NCBI RefSeq assembly: GCF_000014805.1
Contig: NC_008570.1
Coordinates: 4,081,501-4,145,500 of the forward strand
Direction of reading: 5' to 3'
DNA length: 64,000 nt
From: Aeromonas hydrophila subsp. hydrophila ATCC 7966
Lineage (GTDB): Bacteria; Pseudomonadota; Gammaproteobacteria; Enterobacterales; Aeromonadaceae
Part shown: positions 46,275 to 53,756 of the stretch, in pieces
Position numbering within the stretch: position 1 is the first letter of the stretch
Layout of the letters: each line of letters begins with the position of its first letter
The notes under the pieces: model-generated
The model's input: the letters and a program-made list of their open reading frames with translations, nothing else
Told to the model about the DNA's origin: nothing
The model's database searches: none
Program-made: the position numbers and the translations under genes

Positions 46275-47711
46275 TTACAGGCTGTAGGCCTTCTCGCCGT
46301 GGGTGGTGACATCCAGCCCCTCCCGCTCCGCGTCTTCTTTCACTCGTAGGCCGATCAGCAGATCCACCAGCTTGTAGGCCACCACCGAGATGATGCCGGA
46401 CCAGAGGATGGTCACGCCGACCCCGATGGCCTGAATTTTGACCTGCGCCAGGATGGAGTAGCCCTCCGCCACCTGGTTGGTGACGTAGTCCCACACCCCG
46501 GTACCGCCCAGATCCGGGCTGGCGAAGACGCCGGTCAGCAGCGCCCCCAGGATGCCGCACACCCCGTGCACGCCGAACACGTCCAGACTGTCATCGGCGC
46601 CCAGCAGCCGCTTGAGACCGTGGACCCCCCACAACCCGGCAACACCGCTGATGAGGCCCATCACCAGACCGCCACCCACTCCGACGAAGCCGGCCGCCGG
46701 CGTGATCACCACCAGCCCGGAGACGGCGCCGGAAGCCGCGCCCAGCAGGGAGGGACGACCCTTCATCACCCACTCGGCCAAGGTCCAGGAGAGGGCCGCC
46801 GCCGCCGGAGCCACCCAGGTATTGATGAAGGCCAGCGCCGCCGTGCCGTTGGCTTCCAGCGCGGAGCCGGCGTTGAAACCGAACCAGCCGAACCAGAGCA
46901 GAGAGGCCCCGATCATGGTCATGGTGAGGCTGTGCGGGGTCATGGGGTCACGGCCATAGCCCAGGCGTTTGCCCACCAGGTAGGCACCGACCAGACCGGC
47001 CACCGCCGCGTTGATGTGCACCACTGTGCCACCCGCAAAATCCAGCGCACCGTGCTGGAACAGATAGCCGGCGGTCGCGGTGGCGGCTGCCGCGGCATCG
47101 GCCGTGGTATAGGCATCCGGACCCGCCCAGTACCACACCATGTGGGCCAGCGGGATATAGGCGAAGGTGAACCAGATCACCGAGAACAGCAGCACGGCGG
47201 CAAACTTGATACGCTCGGCGAAGGCCCCCACGATCAGACCGCAGGTGATGGCGGCAAAGGCGCCCTGGAACACCACATAGATGAACTCGCTGATACCGAC
47301 CCCCTTGCTGAAGGTGGCGGCGATGGAGTCGGGGGTCACCCCCTTGAGCAGCGCCTTGCTGAAGGAGCCATAAACGCTGTTGCCCTCGGTAAAGGCCAGT
47401 GAATAGCCGTAGAGGATCCACAGCACGCAGATCAGCGAGAACAGGGTGAACACCTGCATCAGCATGCTCAGCATGTTCTTGCTGCGCACCAGGCCGCCAT
47501 AAAACAGGGCCAGGCCCGGAATGGACATCAGGATCACCAGGGCTGCCGACAGCAGCATCCAGGTATTGTCCCCCTTGTTGATGGTCACTACTGCCGGTGC
47601 AGCAGCCTGCACAACCTCGGCCGAGGCGGCCACCACCTCTTCAGCCCAACTGGGGGCGGCCAACAAGGCGGCAAGCGCCAACAGGCCAGTCATCACGAGT
47701 CTCTTGAGCAT
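46275..47711 (-). CDS. amt: Ammonium transporter
   Basis: A 478-residue Amt/MEP channel. A signal peptide (MLKRLVMTGLLALAALLAAPSWA) precedes a long N-terminal extension and eleven membrane helices. The signature DFAGGTVVHINAAVAGLVGA and the pore His region HGVCG are present. The start is MLKRLV at 47711, eight bases after GGAG; longer in-frame starts are rejected. Upstream are a sigma-54 -24/-12 promoter and an NtrC-like site, which point to nitrogen control. Unusually, no glnK/glnB gene adjoins. Confidence 0.95.
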   Translation of the reverse strand: MLKRLVMTGLLALAALLAAPSWAEEVVAASAEVVQAAAPAVVTINKGDNTWMLLSAALVILMSIPGLALFYGGLVRSKNMLSMLMQVFTLFSLICVLWILYGYSLAFTEGNSVYGSFSKALLKGVTPDSIAATFSKGVGISEFIYVVFQGAFAAITCGLIVGAFAERIKFAAVLLFSVIWFTFAYIPLAHMVWYWAGPDAYTTADAAAAATATAGYLFQHGALDFAGGTVVHINAAVAGLVGAYLVGKRLGYGRDPMTPHSLTMTMIGASLLWFGWFGFNAGSALEANGTAALAFINTWVAPAAAALSWTLAEWVMKGRPSLLGAASGAVSGLVVITPAAGFVGVGGGLVMGLISGVAGLWGVHGLKRLLGADDSLDVFGVHGVCGILGALLTGVFASPDLGGTGVWDYVTNQVAEGYSILAQVKIQAIGVGVTILWSGIISVVAYKLVDLLIGLRVKEDAEREGLDVTTHGEKAYSL

Positions 47712-47873
47712 ACAGCCATCTCCTTCCCTGTCGTCCCGGCTCCCGGCCGGGTCCATTTCCTGATATGAACATCGAAACCGACGATTCACGTACATCCACA
47801 TTCGCTACACACTGGTGACCGCCCCGCCCATCATTCCTCGGATGAGCGGCATCATGGCGACATAAATGCTTCA

Positions 47874-47890
47874 AAGCACAAAACAGGCCA
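47874..47890 (-). promoter_or_regulatory. Sigma-54 promoter of amt
   Basis: Minus strand TGGCCTGTTTTGTGCTT has GG and GC twelve bases apart, as in TGGCAC-N5-TTGCA. Expected start is near 47862, about 150 bases before the ATG. Confidence 0.7.
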
Positions 47891-47941
47891 ATTTGATAAA
47901 TAGATTTAAATCAATGAATTATGCTTACTACAGCGAAGTGA

Positions 47942-47958
47942 CGCACCAGATTGGCGCA
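47942..47958. promoter_or_regulatory. NtrC (NRI) binding site
   Basis: Minus strand TGCGCCAATCTGGTGCG matches TGCACCAAAATGGTGCA at 13 of 17 positions. It lies 52-68 bases upstream of the sigma-54 promoter, a normal enhancer position. Confidence 0.6.
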
Positions 47959-48121
47959 CGGGACGCGCTAACTTGAGCAAGTGCGCACTTCCGCTGTGCA
48001 CACACATACTGCCGCACCGAAATAGCGCAGAGGGACGCCATGCGGACATCGGCGAGTAGCCGGCTTGTCGATATCAGCCAGAGAACGGAGGAGCGATGAG
48101 AAAGGGGAAAAGAGGAAAAAC

Positions 48122-48155
48122 AAAAGGCCATCATTGCTGATGGCCTTTTGTTTTT
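48122..48155 (-). terminator. Terminator of tRNA-Leu
   Basis: Twelve-bp stem AAAAGGCCATCA / TGATGGCCTTTT with loop TTGC, T-rich on the minus strand. Confidence 0.88.
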
Positions 48156-48163
48156 GAATTTGA

Positions 48164-48249
48164 TGGTGCCCGGGGTCGGACTCGAACCGACACGGTTATT
48201 CACCGGCGGATTTTGAATCCGCTGCGTCTACCGATTTCGCCACCCGGGC
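48164..48249 (-). tRNA. tRNA-Leu (CAA)
   Basis: Minus strand begins GCCCGGGTGGCGAAATCGGT and ends in an encoded CCA. The anticodon loop is TTCAAAA, giving anticodon CAA, and the long variable arm is typical of Leu. The acceptor stem GCCCGGG/CCCGGGC is fully paired. It reads UUG codons. It is followed by its own terminator and preceded by a strong promoter. Confidence 0.97.
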
Positions 48250-48260
48250 AACTGCGAGGG

Positions 48261-48288
48261 ATTATACGAATGGCGCTTGGGCATGCAA
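48261..48288 (-). promoter_or_regulatory. Sigma-70 promoter of tRNA-Leu
   Basis: Minus strand TTGCAT, 16 bases, TATAAT. The tRNA begins 11 bases after the -10 box. Confidence 0.8.
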
Positions 48289-48391
48289 GGTGTTTTTCTT
48301 GCCTCACAGTTGTTTGCTCATTTATTCAACGCCTTGCCGAGGCTGGGTCAGTTACATAGAATGCCCGCATCATATTAATGGAATAAAAACG

Positions 48392-48913
48392 ATGGCCAAG
48401 CGTAAATCCGTCCAACCGACACCGACCCCTCCCGCGACTGCGCGCTACCCTTCCGCCGGCCTGCTGCGCCGGCTCGGCGCCCTGCTCTATGACTATCTGG
48501 TGGTCATCTCCTTGCTGATCATCGCCGGCTTTATCGGGATGGGGGTGGCACACTTGCTGCTGGCAACCGGCATGGCGACCGTGCCGGAAGGCAAGGACGC
48601 CGCCTGGCTGCTGACCAGCCCCATCTACAGCGCCTGGCTCGCCTTCATCATCTGCGGTTTCTACACCTGGTTCTGGACCCGTGCCGGCCAGACCATCGGC
48701 ATGCGGGCCTGGCGTCTGCGCATCCAGAATACCGACGGCAGCAATATCCGCATCACCCAGGCCCTGATCCGGCTGGCCACGGCGGCCTTCGGCCTCGGCA
48801 ACCTGCTCTGCCTGTTCAACCACAAGTCACCCCGCGCGTTTCAGGACATCTGGTCCGAATGCGAAGTGGTGGTGCTCGGCAAGCAAGAGAACCTGGAACA
48901 GCTCAATCGCTGA
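48392..48913 (+). CDS. RDD family membrane protein
   Basis: A 173-residue protein with three membrane helices. After a Pro/Thr-rich N-terminus it has the RDD-like AGLLRRLGALLYDYLVV. The second conserved block is TIGMRAWRLRIQNTDG, followed by the last helix. Some RDD proteins are Na+/H+ antiporters; most have no known role. The start at 48392 opens MAKRKSVQP. It is convergent with lptG and ends in a terminator. Confidence 0.85.
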   Translation: MAKRKSVQPTPTPPATARYPSAGLLRRLGALLYDYLVVISLLIIAGFIGMGVAHLLLATGMATVPEGKDAAWLLTSPIYSAWLAFIICGFYTWFWTRAGQTIGMRAWRLRIQNTDGSNIRITQALIRLATAAFGLGNLLCLFNHKSPRAFQDIWSECEVVVLGKQENLEQLNR

Positions 48914-48930
48914 TCCTGTGGCAGCAACGG

Positions 48931-48958
48931 AAAAGGGCACCCCGAGGGTGCCCTTTTT
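48931..48958 (+). terminator. Terminator between the RDD gene and lptG
   Basis: Twelve-bp stem AAAAGGGCACCC / GGGTGCCCTTTT with loop CGA and five T on the + strand; A-rich on the other side, so it may work both ways. Confidence 0.9.
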
Positions 48959-48971
48959 GCTGGCCGATACG

Positions 48972-49034
48972 CTTGCGGCTCAGGATATAGAAGGAGATAC
49001 CGCCGAACAGCAGTGCAGCAGGAGCGATGGCCGC
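48972..49034 (-). pseudogene. Relic copy of the lptG 3' end
   Basis: Read on the minus strand this gives AAIAPAALLFGGISFYILSRK, against AAIAPSLLFGGISFYILSRKQ-stop in the intact gene. The terminal 42 bases differ at one position; the rest differ more and include a three-base insertion. It lies between the lptG stop and the terminator. Confidence 0.88.
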
Positions 49035-49067
49035 TTTTTGTCAGCAGCGCCACCGCCCTTCAGGCCG

Positions 49068-50138
49068 CTACTGCTTGCGGCTCAGGATATAGAAGGAGAT
49101 ACCGCCAAACAGCAGGCTCGGCGCGATGGCCGCCAGGATCGGCGGTACCGCATACACCAGGCTGATGGGGCCGAACACCCGATCGCTGACGTAGACGGCA
49201 AAGCCGGTCATGATCCCCATCAGCATCCGCGCCCCCATGCTGACCGAGCGCAGCGGGCCGAAGATGAAGGAGGAGGCCAGCAGGATCATGGCCACCACCG
49301 AGAGCGGTGACAGCAGCTTGCGCCACATTTCCAGTTTGTAGCGCCCGGCATCCTGCTTGTTGGCATCCAGATAGCCGATGTAATCCAGCAGTCCCGCCAC
49401 CGGCAGGTTTTCAGGATCGATGCTCACCACCCCCAGCTGTTTGGGCGTTAGCTCTGAGCTCCACTCCATCTGGGGCTGAGTCTCGCTCATGATCTGCCTG
49501 GGGTCATCGAAGCGGGTCACCTGTACCTGCTTGAGCAGCCAGTGATGCTGCTCGAACACCCCTTCCTGCGCCTGCAGGATATCGATCAGCTTGCGCTCCG
49601 GAGTGAAACGGTAAAGGGTGATGCCGGTCAGGGCGCCATCGTTGCGCACCCCGTTGATATTGACGAAGTTGTTGCCATCGCGGGCCCACACCCCGTAAGC
49701 CGACACGGTCAGCCGCCCCTCAGACAGGGCGCCCGCCTTGATGTCGTCCGCCATCCGCTTGGCGATGGGGGCCACGTACTCTCCCATCAGCCCCACCAGG
49801 ATCATCAGCGGGATGGCGGTCTTGAGCGCCGCCATCACGATACTGATCTTGGAGCGGCCCGCCGCCTGCATCACCACCAGCTCGGAGCTGGTCGCCAGCT
49901 GGCCCAGACCGATGAGGCCACCCAGCAGGGCCGCCAGCGGGAAGAAGAGCACCGCCTCTTTCGGCATGGAGAGCAGCACATAGTAGAGGGCGCTGAGCAT
50001 GTCGTAGTTGCCTTCCCCTACCGACTTCAGCTGCTCCACGTACTTGATGAGCGCCGCCAGCCCGACCAGGGTCAGTTCGCACAGCAGGACCGACATGAAA
50101 ATAACCCGGCCGATATATCTATCGAGAATGCCAAACAT
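49068..50138 (-). CDS. lptG: LPS export ABC transporter permease LptG
   Basis: Inner-membrane component of the LptB2FG exporter that extracts LPS and passes it to LptC. A 356-residue protein with three N-terminal helices, a periplasmic beta-jellyroll (about residues 120-260), and three C-terminal helices. The start MFGILDRYIGRVI is homologous to E. coli LptG. It is downstream of lptF. Diverged fragments of its own 5' end, its 3' end and the lptF 3' end flank it on both sides. Confidence 0.95.
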   Translation of the reverse strand: MFGILDRYIGRVIFMSVLLCELTLVGLAALIKYVEQLKSVGEGNYDMLSALYYVLLSMPKEAVLFFPLAALLGGLIGLGQLATSSELVVMQAAGRSKISIVMAALKTAIPLMILVGLMGEYVAPIAKRMADDIKAGALSEGRLTVSAYGVWARDGNNFVNINGVRNDGALTGITLYRFTPERKLIDILQAQEGVFEQHHWLLKQVQVTRFDDPRQIMSETQPQMEWSSELTPKQLGVVSIDPENLPVAGLLDYIGYLDANKQDAGRYKLEMWRKLLSPLSVVAMILLASSFIFGPLRSVSMGARMLMGIMTGFAVYVSDRVFGPISLVYAVPPILAAIAPSLLFGGISFYILSRKQ

Positions 50139-50279
50139 CAGCAGAGACCCCCCTGTTGCAGCATCATGCTGATTTTTTCCTCAAATACAGACGCATGGAA
50201 CGGGGGCGACATCAAAATGACCCGGTCGCCATGTCTATCGAGAATGCCAAACATCAGTAGAGACTCCCAGATGGCAACA
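50139..50279 (-). repeat. Duplicated lptF/lptG junction
   Basis: Minus strand order: intact lptF stop (50280), then a second lptG start at 50254 (MFGILDRHGDRVILM, no further lptG), then a second lptF end near 50195-50161 (LYLRKKSA-stop against LYFKRKSA-stop in the intact gene), then intact lptG at 50138. The two copies are offset by 116 bases. By eye 60 of 72 aligned bases match. Confidence 0.9.
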
Positions 50280-51392
50280 TCATGCCGATTTTCTCTTGAA
50301 ATAGAGGGTCTTGACCCCGTTCCACCAGCTGGTGCCCTGCAGGTTGAGCGGCAACCCGATCAGCAGCAGATAGACCAGCGGCACCAGGAACATGCCGGGC
50401 CAGTGCGGTAGCCGGCCGCTGTCGATGGCAGAGCGGGCGGCACTGAGCAGCAGGAAGTAGGAGAGGTAGAGCAGGATGGCCGGCAACAGCTTGGCATAGC
50501 GGCCCTGACGGGGGTTGACCCGCGCCAGCGGCACCACCAGAAAGGTCAGCACCAGAATGGAGAGCGGCAGCGACAGGCGCCACTGCAATTCGGCCATCAG
50601 CTGGTTGTCCTGGGTACCCAGCAGCTCCATGGTCGGTTTGGCCGCCGCCTTGCGGTTGGAGCGCTCCATCTCCTGCTGGCGGATCACCAGGCTGTACTCG
50701 TCGAATTCGGAGATCTGGAACTGGCGGGTATTGAAGTGTCCCTCGTAGCGGGAGCCATCCTTCAGGGTCAGCCACTGCAGACCGTTGCTGTCGACCGTGA
50801 CCACCCCTTCGGTCGCCACCACCACCGACGGCGGCTTGCCGTCCTGGGAGCGCTGCAACACGAAGATTTTCTGCAGTTTGGAGCCCTTGTCGTTGAGATC
50901 CTGGATGTAGGCCACCAGGCGCCCCTTGTCGAGCTCCATGAAGCGGCCGGCCTGCAGGAAGGAGATCCCCGGATCGGCCTTGAACTCGTCGATCACCTGG
51001 TACTCGCGCTCCTTGGCCTGCGGGGCCACCCAGCCGGTGTTGAAGGCGGCGACGGCCGCCGTCAGCAAGGCCAGCACCATGGCGCTGCGCATCACGAAAC
51101 GGTGGCTGAAACCCACCGCATGCATCACTGTCATCTCGCTTTCGGCGTAGAGGCGCCCGTGAGCGAACAAGATGGCCAAAAACAGGCTGATGGGCAGCAT
51201 CAACAGGGCCATGTTGGGCAGGTTGAGCAGCAGCAGGGTGGAGACCAGGCGCGTCGGCACCTCACCATCGGCGGCATCGCCGATGATCTGGATGAATTGC
51301 TGGCTGACGAAGATGAGCAGCAGCACGAATAATACCGCCAGCTGGGTTTTCAGGGTTTCCCTGAACAAATATCGGAAAACGATCACAGTCAT
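50280..51392 (-). CDS. lptF: LPS export ABC transporter permease LptF
   Basis: Partner of LptG in the LPS exporter. The 370-residue protein begins MTVIVFRYLFRETLKTQLAV, like E. coli LptF. It has three helices, a periplasmic jellyroll, and three C-terminal helices with NPRQGRYAKLLPAILLYL. The start is the ATG at 51392; a TTG lies two codons upstream. It is divergent from pepA, as in E. coli. Confidence 0.95.
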   Translation of the reverse strand: MTVIVFRYLFRETLKTQLAVLFVLLLIFVSQQFIQIIGDAADGEVPTRLVSTLLLLNLPNMALLMLPISLFLAILFAHGRLYAESEMTVMHAVGFSHRFVMRSAMVLALLTAAVAAFNTGWVAPQAKEREYQVIDEFKADPGISFLQAGRFMELDKGRLVAYIQDLNDKGSKLQKIFVLQRSQDGKPPSVVVATEGVVTVDSNGLQWLTLKDGSRYEGHFNTRQFQISEFDEYSLVIRQQEMERSNRKAAAKPTMELLGTQDNQLMAELQWRLSLPLSILVLTFLVVPLARVNPRQGRYAKLLPAILLYLSYFLLLSAARSAIDSGRLPHWPGMFLVPLVYLLLIGLPLNLQGTSWWNGVKTLYFKRKSA

Positions 51393-51564
51393 TCCCAAGT
51401 AAACTTGTGTTTTTAGTCGAATGCCTGAAAAATAGGGCCGTATATTGGATTTTTACCAGTTTGAACTGCGGAGCCAGTGCCTGTTCGCTCCGCCTCTGAT
51501 ACCCCAACAAGCACCGCATTATTCAATAAAAGGTGCCTTTTGTCTTTAGGATGTAGGAGATTCC

Positions 51565-53073
51565 ATGGAGTTCAGTGTAAAGAGTGGCAGTCCTGAGAAG
51601 CAACGCAGTGCCTGCGTCGTGGTCGGCGTATTCGAGCCGCGTCGCCTCTCTCCGGTTGCCGAACAACTGGACAAGATCAGCGATGGCTACATCAGTTCGC
51701 TGCTGCGCCGTGGCGACCTGGAAGGGAAACCAGGCCAGATGCTGTTGCTGCATCAAGTACCGGGCGTGCTCAGCGAGCGCGTGCTGCTGGTCGGTTGCGG
51801 CAAGGAGCGGGAACTCGACGAACGCCAGTACAAGCAGATCATCAACAAGACCATCACCACCCTCAACGAAACCGGCTCCATGGAAGCGGTCTGCTTCCTG
51901 ACCGAGCTGCACGTCAAGGGACGGGATACCTATTGGAAGGTGCGCCAGGCGGTGGAAACCACCAAGGCGGGCCTCTACAGTTTCGACCAGTTCAAGACCA
52001 ACAAGGCCGAGCCGCGCCGTCCGCTGCGCAAGCTGGTATTCAACGTGCCGACGCGTCGGGAACTGACCATTGGTGAAAAAGCCATCGCTCACGGCCTGGC
52101 CGTGGCGAAAGGGGTGCGCGTCTGTCGCGACGTGGCCAACATGCCGCCCAATGTCTGCAATCCGGCCTATCTCGCCTCCCAGGCCCGTCGTCTGGCCGAT
52201 GCCTTCGACAACATCACCACCAAGGTGATCGGCGAGCAGGAGATGGCCGAACTCGGCATGAACTCCTATCTGGCGGTGGCCCGCGGCTCCGACAACGAAG
52301 CCATGATGGCCATCATCGAGTACAAGGGTCATCCGGATGCCAAGCCCATCGTGCTGGTCGGTAAGGGACTGACCTTCGACTCCGGCGGCATCTCCATCAA
52401 GCCGGCCGAGGGCATGGACGAGATGAAGTACGACATGGGCGGCGCCGCCTCCGTGCTCGGTACCATGCACGCCCTGGCCCAGCTGCAGCTGCCGATCAAC
52501 GTCATCGGCGTGCTGGCGGGCTGCGAGAACATGCCGGGTGGCAACGCCTATCGCCCGGGCGACATCCTCACCTCCATGTCCGGTCAGACCATCGAAGTGC
52601 TCAACACCGATGCGGAAGGCCGCCTGGTGCTGTGCGATGCACTGACCTACGTGGATCGCTTTGATCCGGAAACCGTAATTGACGTGGCCACTTTGACCGG
52701 TGCCTGCATCATCGCCCTGGGTCACCACACCACGGGTCTCTTGGCCAACCACAACCCGCTGGCCCACGAGCTGCTCAACGCCTCCGAGCAGGCGGGTGAT
52801 CGCGCCTGGCGCCTGCCGCTGTTCGACGAGTATCAGGAACAGCTGGAGAGTCCGTTTGCCGACATGGCCAACATTGGTGGCCGCCCGGCCGGTACCATCA
52901 CCGCCGCCGCCTTCCTGTCACGCTTCACCAAGAAGTACAACTGGGCCCACCTGGATATCGCCGGGACCGCCTGGAAGAGTGGCAAGGAGAAAGGCTCCAC
53001 CGGGCGTCCGGTGCCCCTGCTGACCCAGTTCCTGCTGAACCGGTCAGGGGTGGTCATCGAAGAGAAGGAGTAA
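51565..53073 (+). CDS. pepA: Leucyl aminopeptidase PepA
   Basis: A 502-residue hexameric zinc/manganese M17 aminopeptidase. E. coli PepA is also a DNA-binding recombination accessory factor. It has the metal and catalytic segments [15 protein letters not shown] and [17 protein letters not shown] lies about seven bases before the ATG. It is followed by holC and valS on the same strand. Confidence 0.97.
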   Translation: MEFSVKSGSPEKQRSACVVVGVFEPRRLSPVAEQLDKISDGYISSLLRRGDLEGKPGQMLLLHQVPGVLSERVLLVGCGKERELDERQYKQIINKTITTLNETGSMEAVCFLTELHVKGRDTYWKVRQAVETTKAGLYSFDQFKTNKAEPRRPLRKLVFNVPTRRELTIGEKAIAHGLAVAKGVRVCRDVANMPPNVCNPAYLASQARRLADAFDNITTKVIGEQEMAELGMNSYLAVARGSDNEAMMAIIEYKGHPDAKPIVLVGKGLTFDSGGISIKPAEGMDEMKYDMGGAASVLGTMHALAQLQLPINVIGVLAGCENMPGGNAYRPGDILTSMSGQTIEVLNTDAEGRLVLCDALTYVDRFDPETVIDVATLTGACIIALGHHTTGLLANHNPLAHELLNASEQAGDRAWRLPLFDEYQEQLESPFADMANIGGRPAGTITAAAFLSRFTKKYNWAHLDIAGTAWKSGKEKGSTGRPVPLLTQFLLNRSGVVIEEKE

Positions 53074-53080
53074 CCCTTTT

Positions 53081-53110
53081 ATCCCGTTCGATGCGTGCAT
53101 CAAACGGGAT
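53081..53110 (+). other. Hairpin after pepA
   Basis: ATCCCGTT-c-GATGC / GCATC-a-AACGGGAT forms a 13-bp stem with one mismatch and no T-run. Confidence 0.5.
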
Positions 53111-53127
53111 GGCGTTACCCTGAATCA

Positions 53128-53160
53128 CAAGGAAGAGGCCCGCCTCTTCCTTGTTTCATT
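53128..53160 (+). terminator. Hairpin/terminator between pepA and holC
   Basis: CAAGGAAGAGGC / GCCTCTTCCTTG (12 bp) followed by TTTCATT. Confidence 0.6.
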
Positions 53161-53235
53161 GAGGGTTGGCAGGAATATCCCCTGCCCGTCCTTACCGGCG
53201 GTCAATAGTCCGTCACCGCAAACGGGATCAACCTG

Positions 53236-53691
53236 ATGAGCCAAGTGACCTTTTACCTGATGAGCGAGCAGGATGACGCGCAGGCTTCGGCCGTCGAACG
53301 CCTCGCCTGCCAGCTCGTAGCCGATAGCTGGGGGGCGGGTCATCTCTACCTGCTGTGCGACGACGAAGCGCAAGCCCTGCGCCTCGACGAACTGCTGTGG
53401 CAGCTGCCGCCGGAGCGCTTCGTGCCGCACCAGTTGCAGGGCGAGAGCGGTCAGGCACCGGTGGAGATCGGTCATCAGCCGCCACGGCGGCGCTATGCCC
53501 GCCTCATCAATCTGGCCAAACAGACACCTTTGTTTGCAGGACACTTCGCTCAAGTGGTAGATTTTGTCCCCACTGACGAAACGCAAAAGCAGCAAGCCCG
53601 CGAGCGCTACAAGCACTATCGCCAGGCAGGCCACGCCCTCGAGATGAGGGATCAGCCCGTCCTTGCCGCACCGGATCCGGCGCAGCCCTGA
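53236..53691 (+). CDS. holC: DNA polymerase III chi subunit HolC
   Basis: A 151-residue clamp-loader accessory protein that links the replisome to SSB. It starts [14 protein letters not shown] and carries the family blocks [37 protein letters not shown] and [20 protein letters not shown]. It lies between pepA and valS, as in most gammaproteobacteria; valS follows about 65 bases later. Confidence 0.93.
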   Translation: MSQVTFYLMSEQDDAQASAVERLACQLVADSWGAGHLYLLCDDEAQALRLDELLWQLPPERFVPHQLQGESGQAPVEIGHQPPRRRYARLINLAKQTPLFAGHFAQVVDFVPTDETQKQQARERYKHYRQAGHALEMRDQPVLAAPDPAQP

Positions 53692-53756
53692 CTGTGCCAC
53701 CCTCGATCCACGACGAATCAACACCAGAATCCATCCATCCAGAATACGGCGAGACC

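Larger units (their letters stand above)
47712..48121. other. Control region and unexplained block upstream of amt
   Basis: It includes a ~160-base 5' untranslated region, the sigma-54 promoter, the NtrC site, and beyond them (47960-48121) a stretch without a gene that contains the perfect palindrome AAGTGCGCACTT at 47979-47990. Confidence 0.6.

Noticed and set aside
48972-49034. Idea that the gene-end copies are att sites of a lost genomic island
   Set aside because: No integrase or island remnant lies between copies, copies are diverged, and one event also duplicates a gene start; recombination between alleles explains more.
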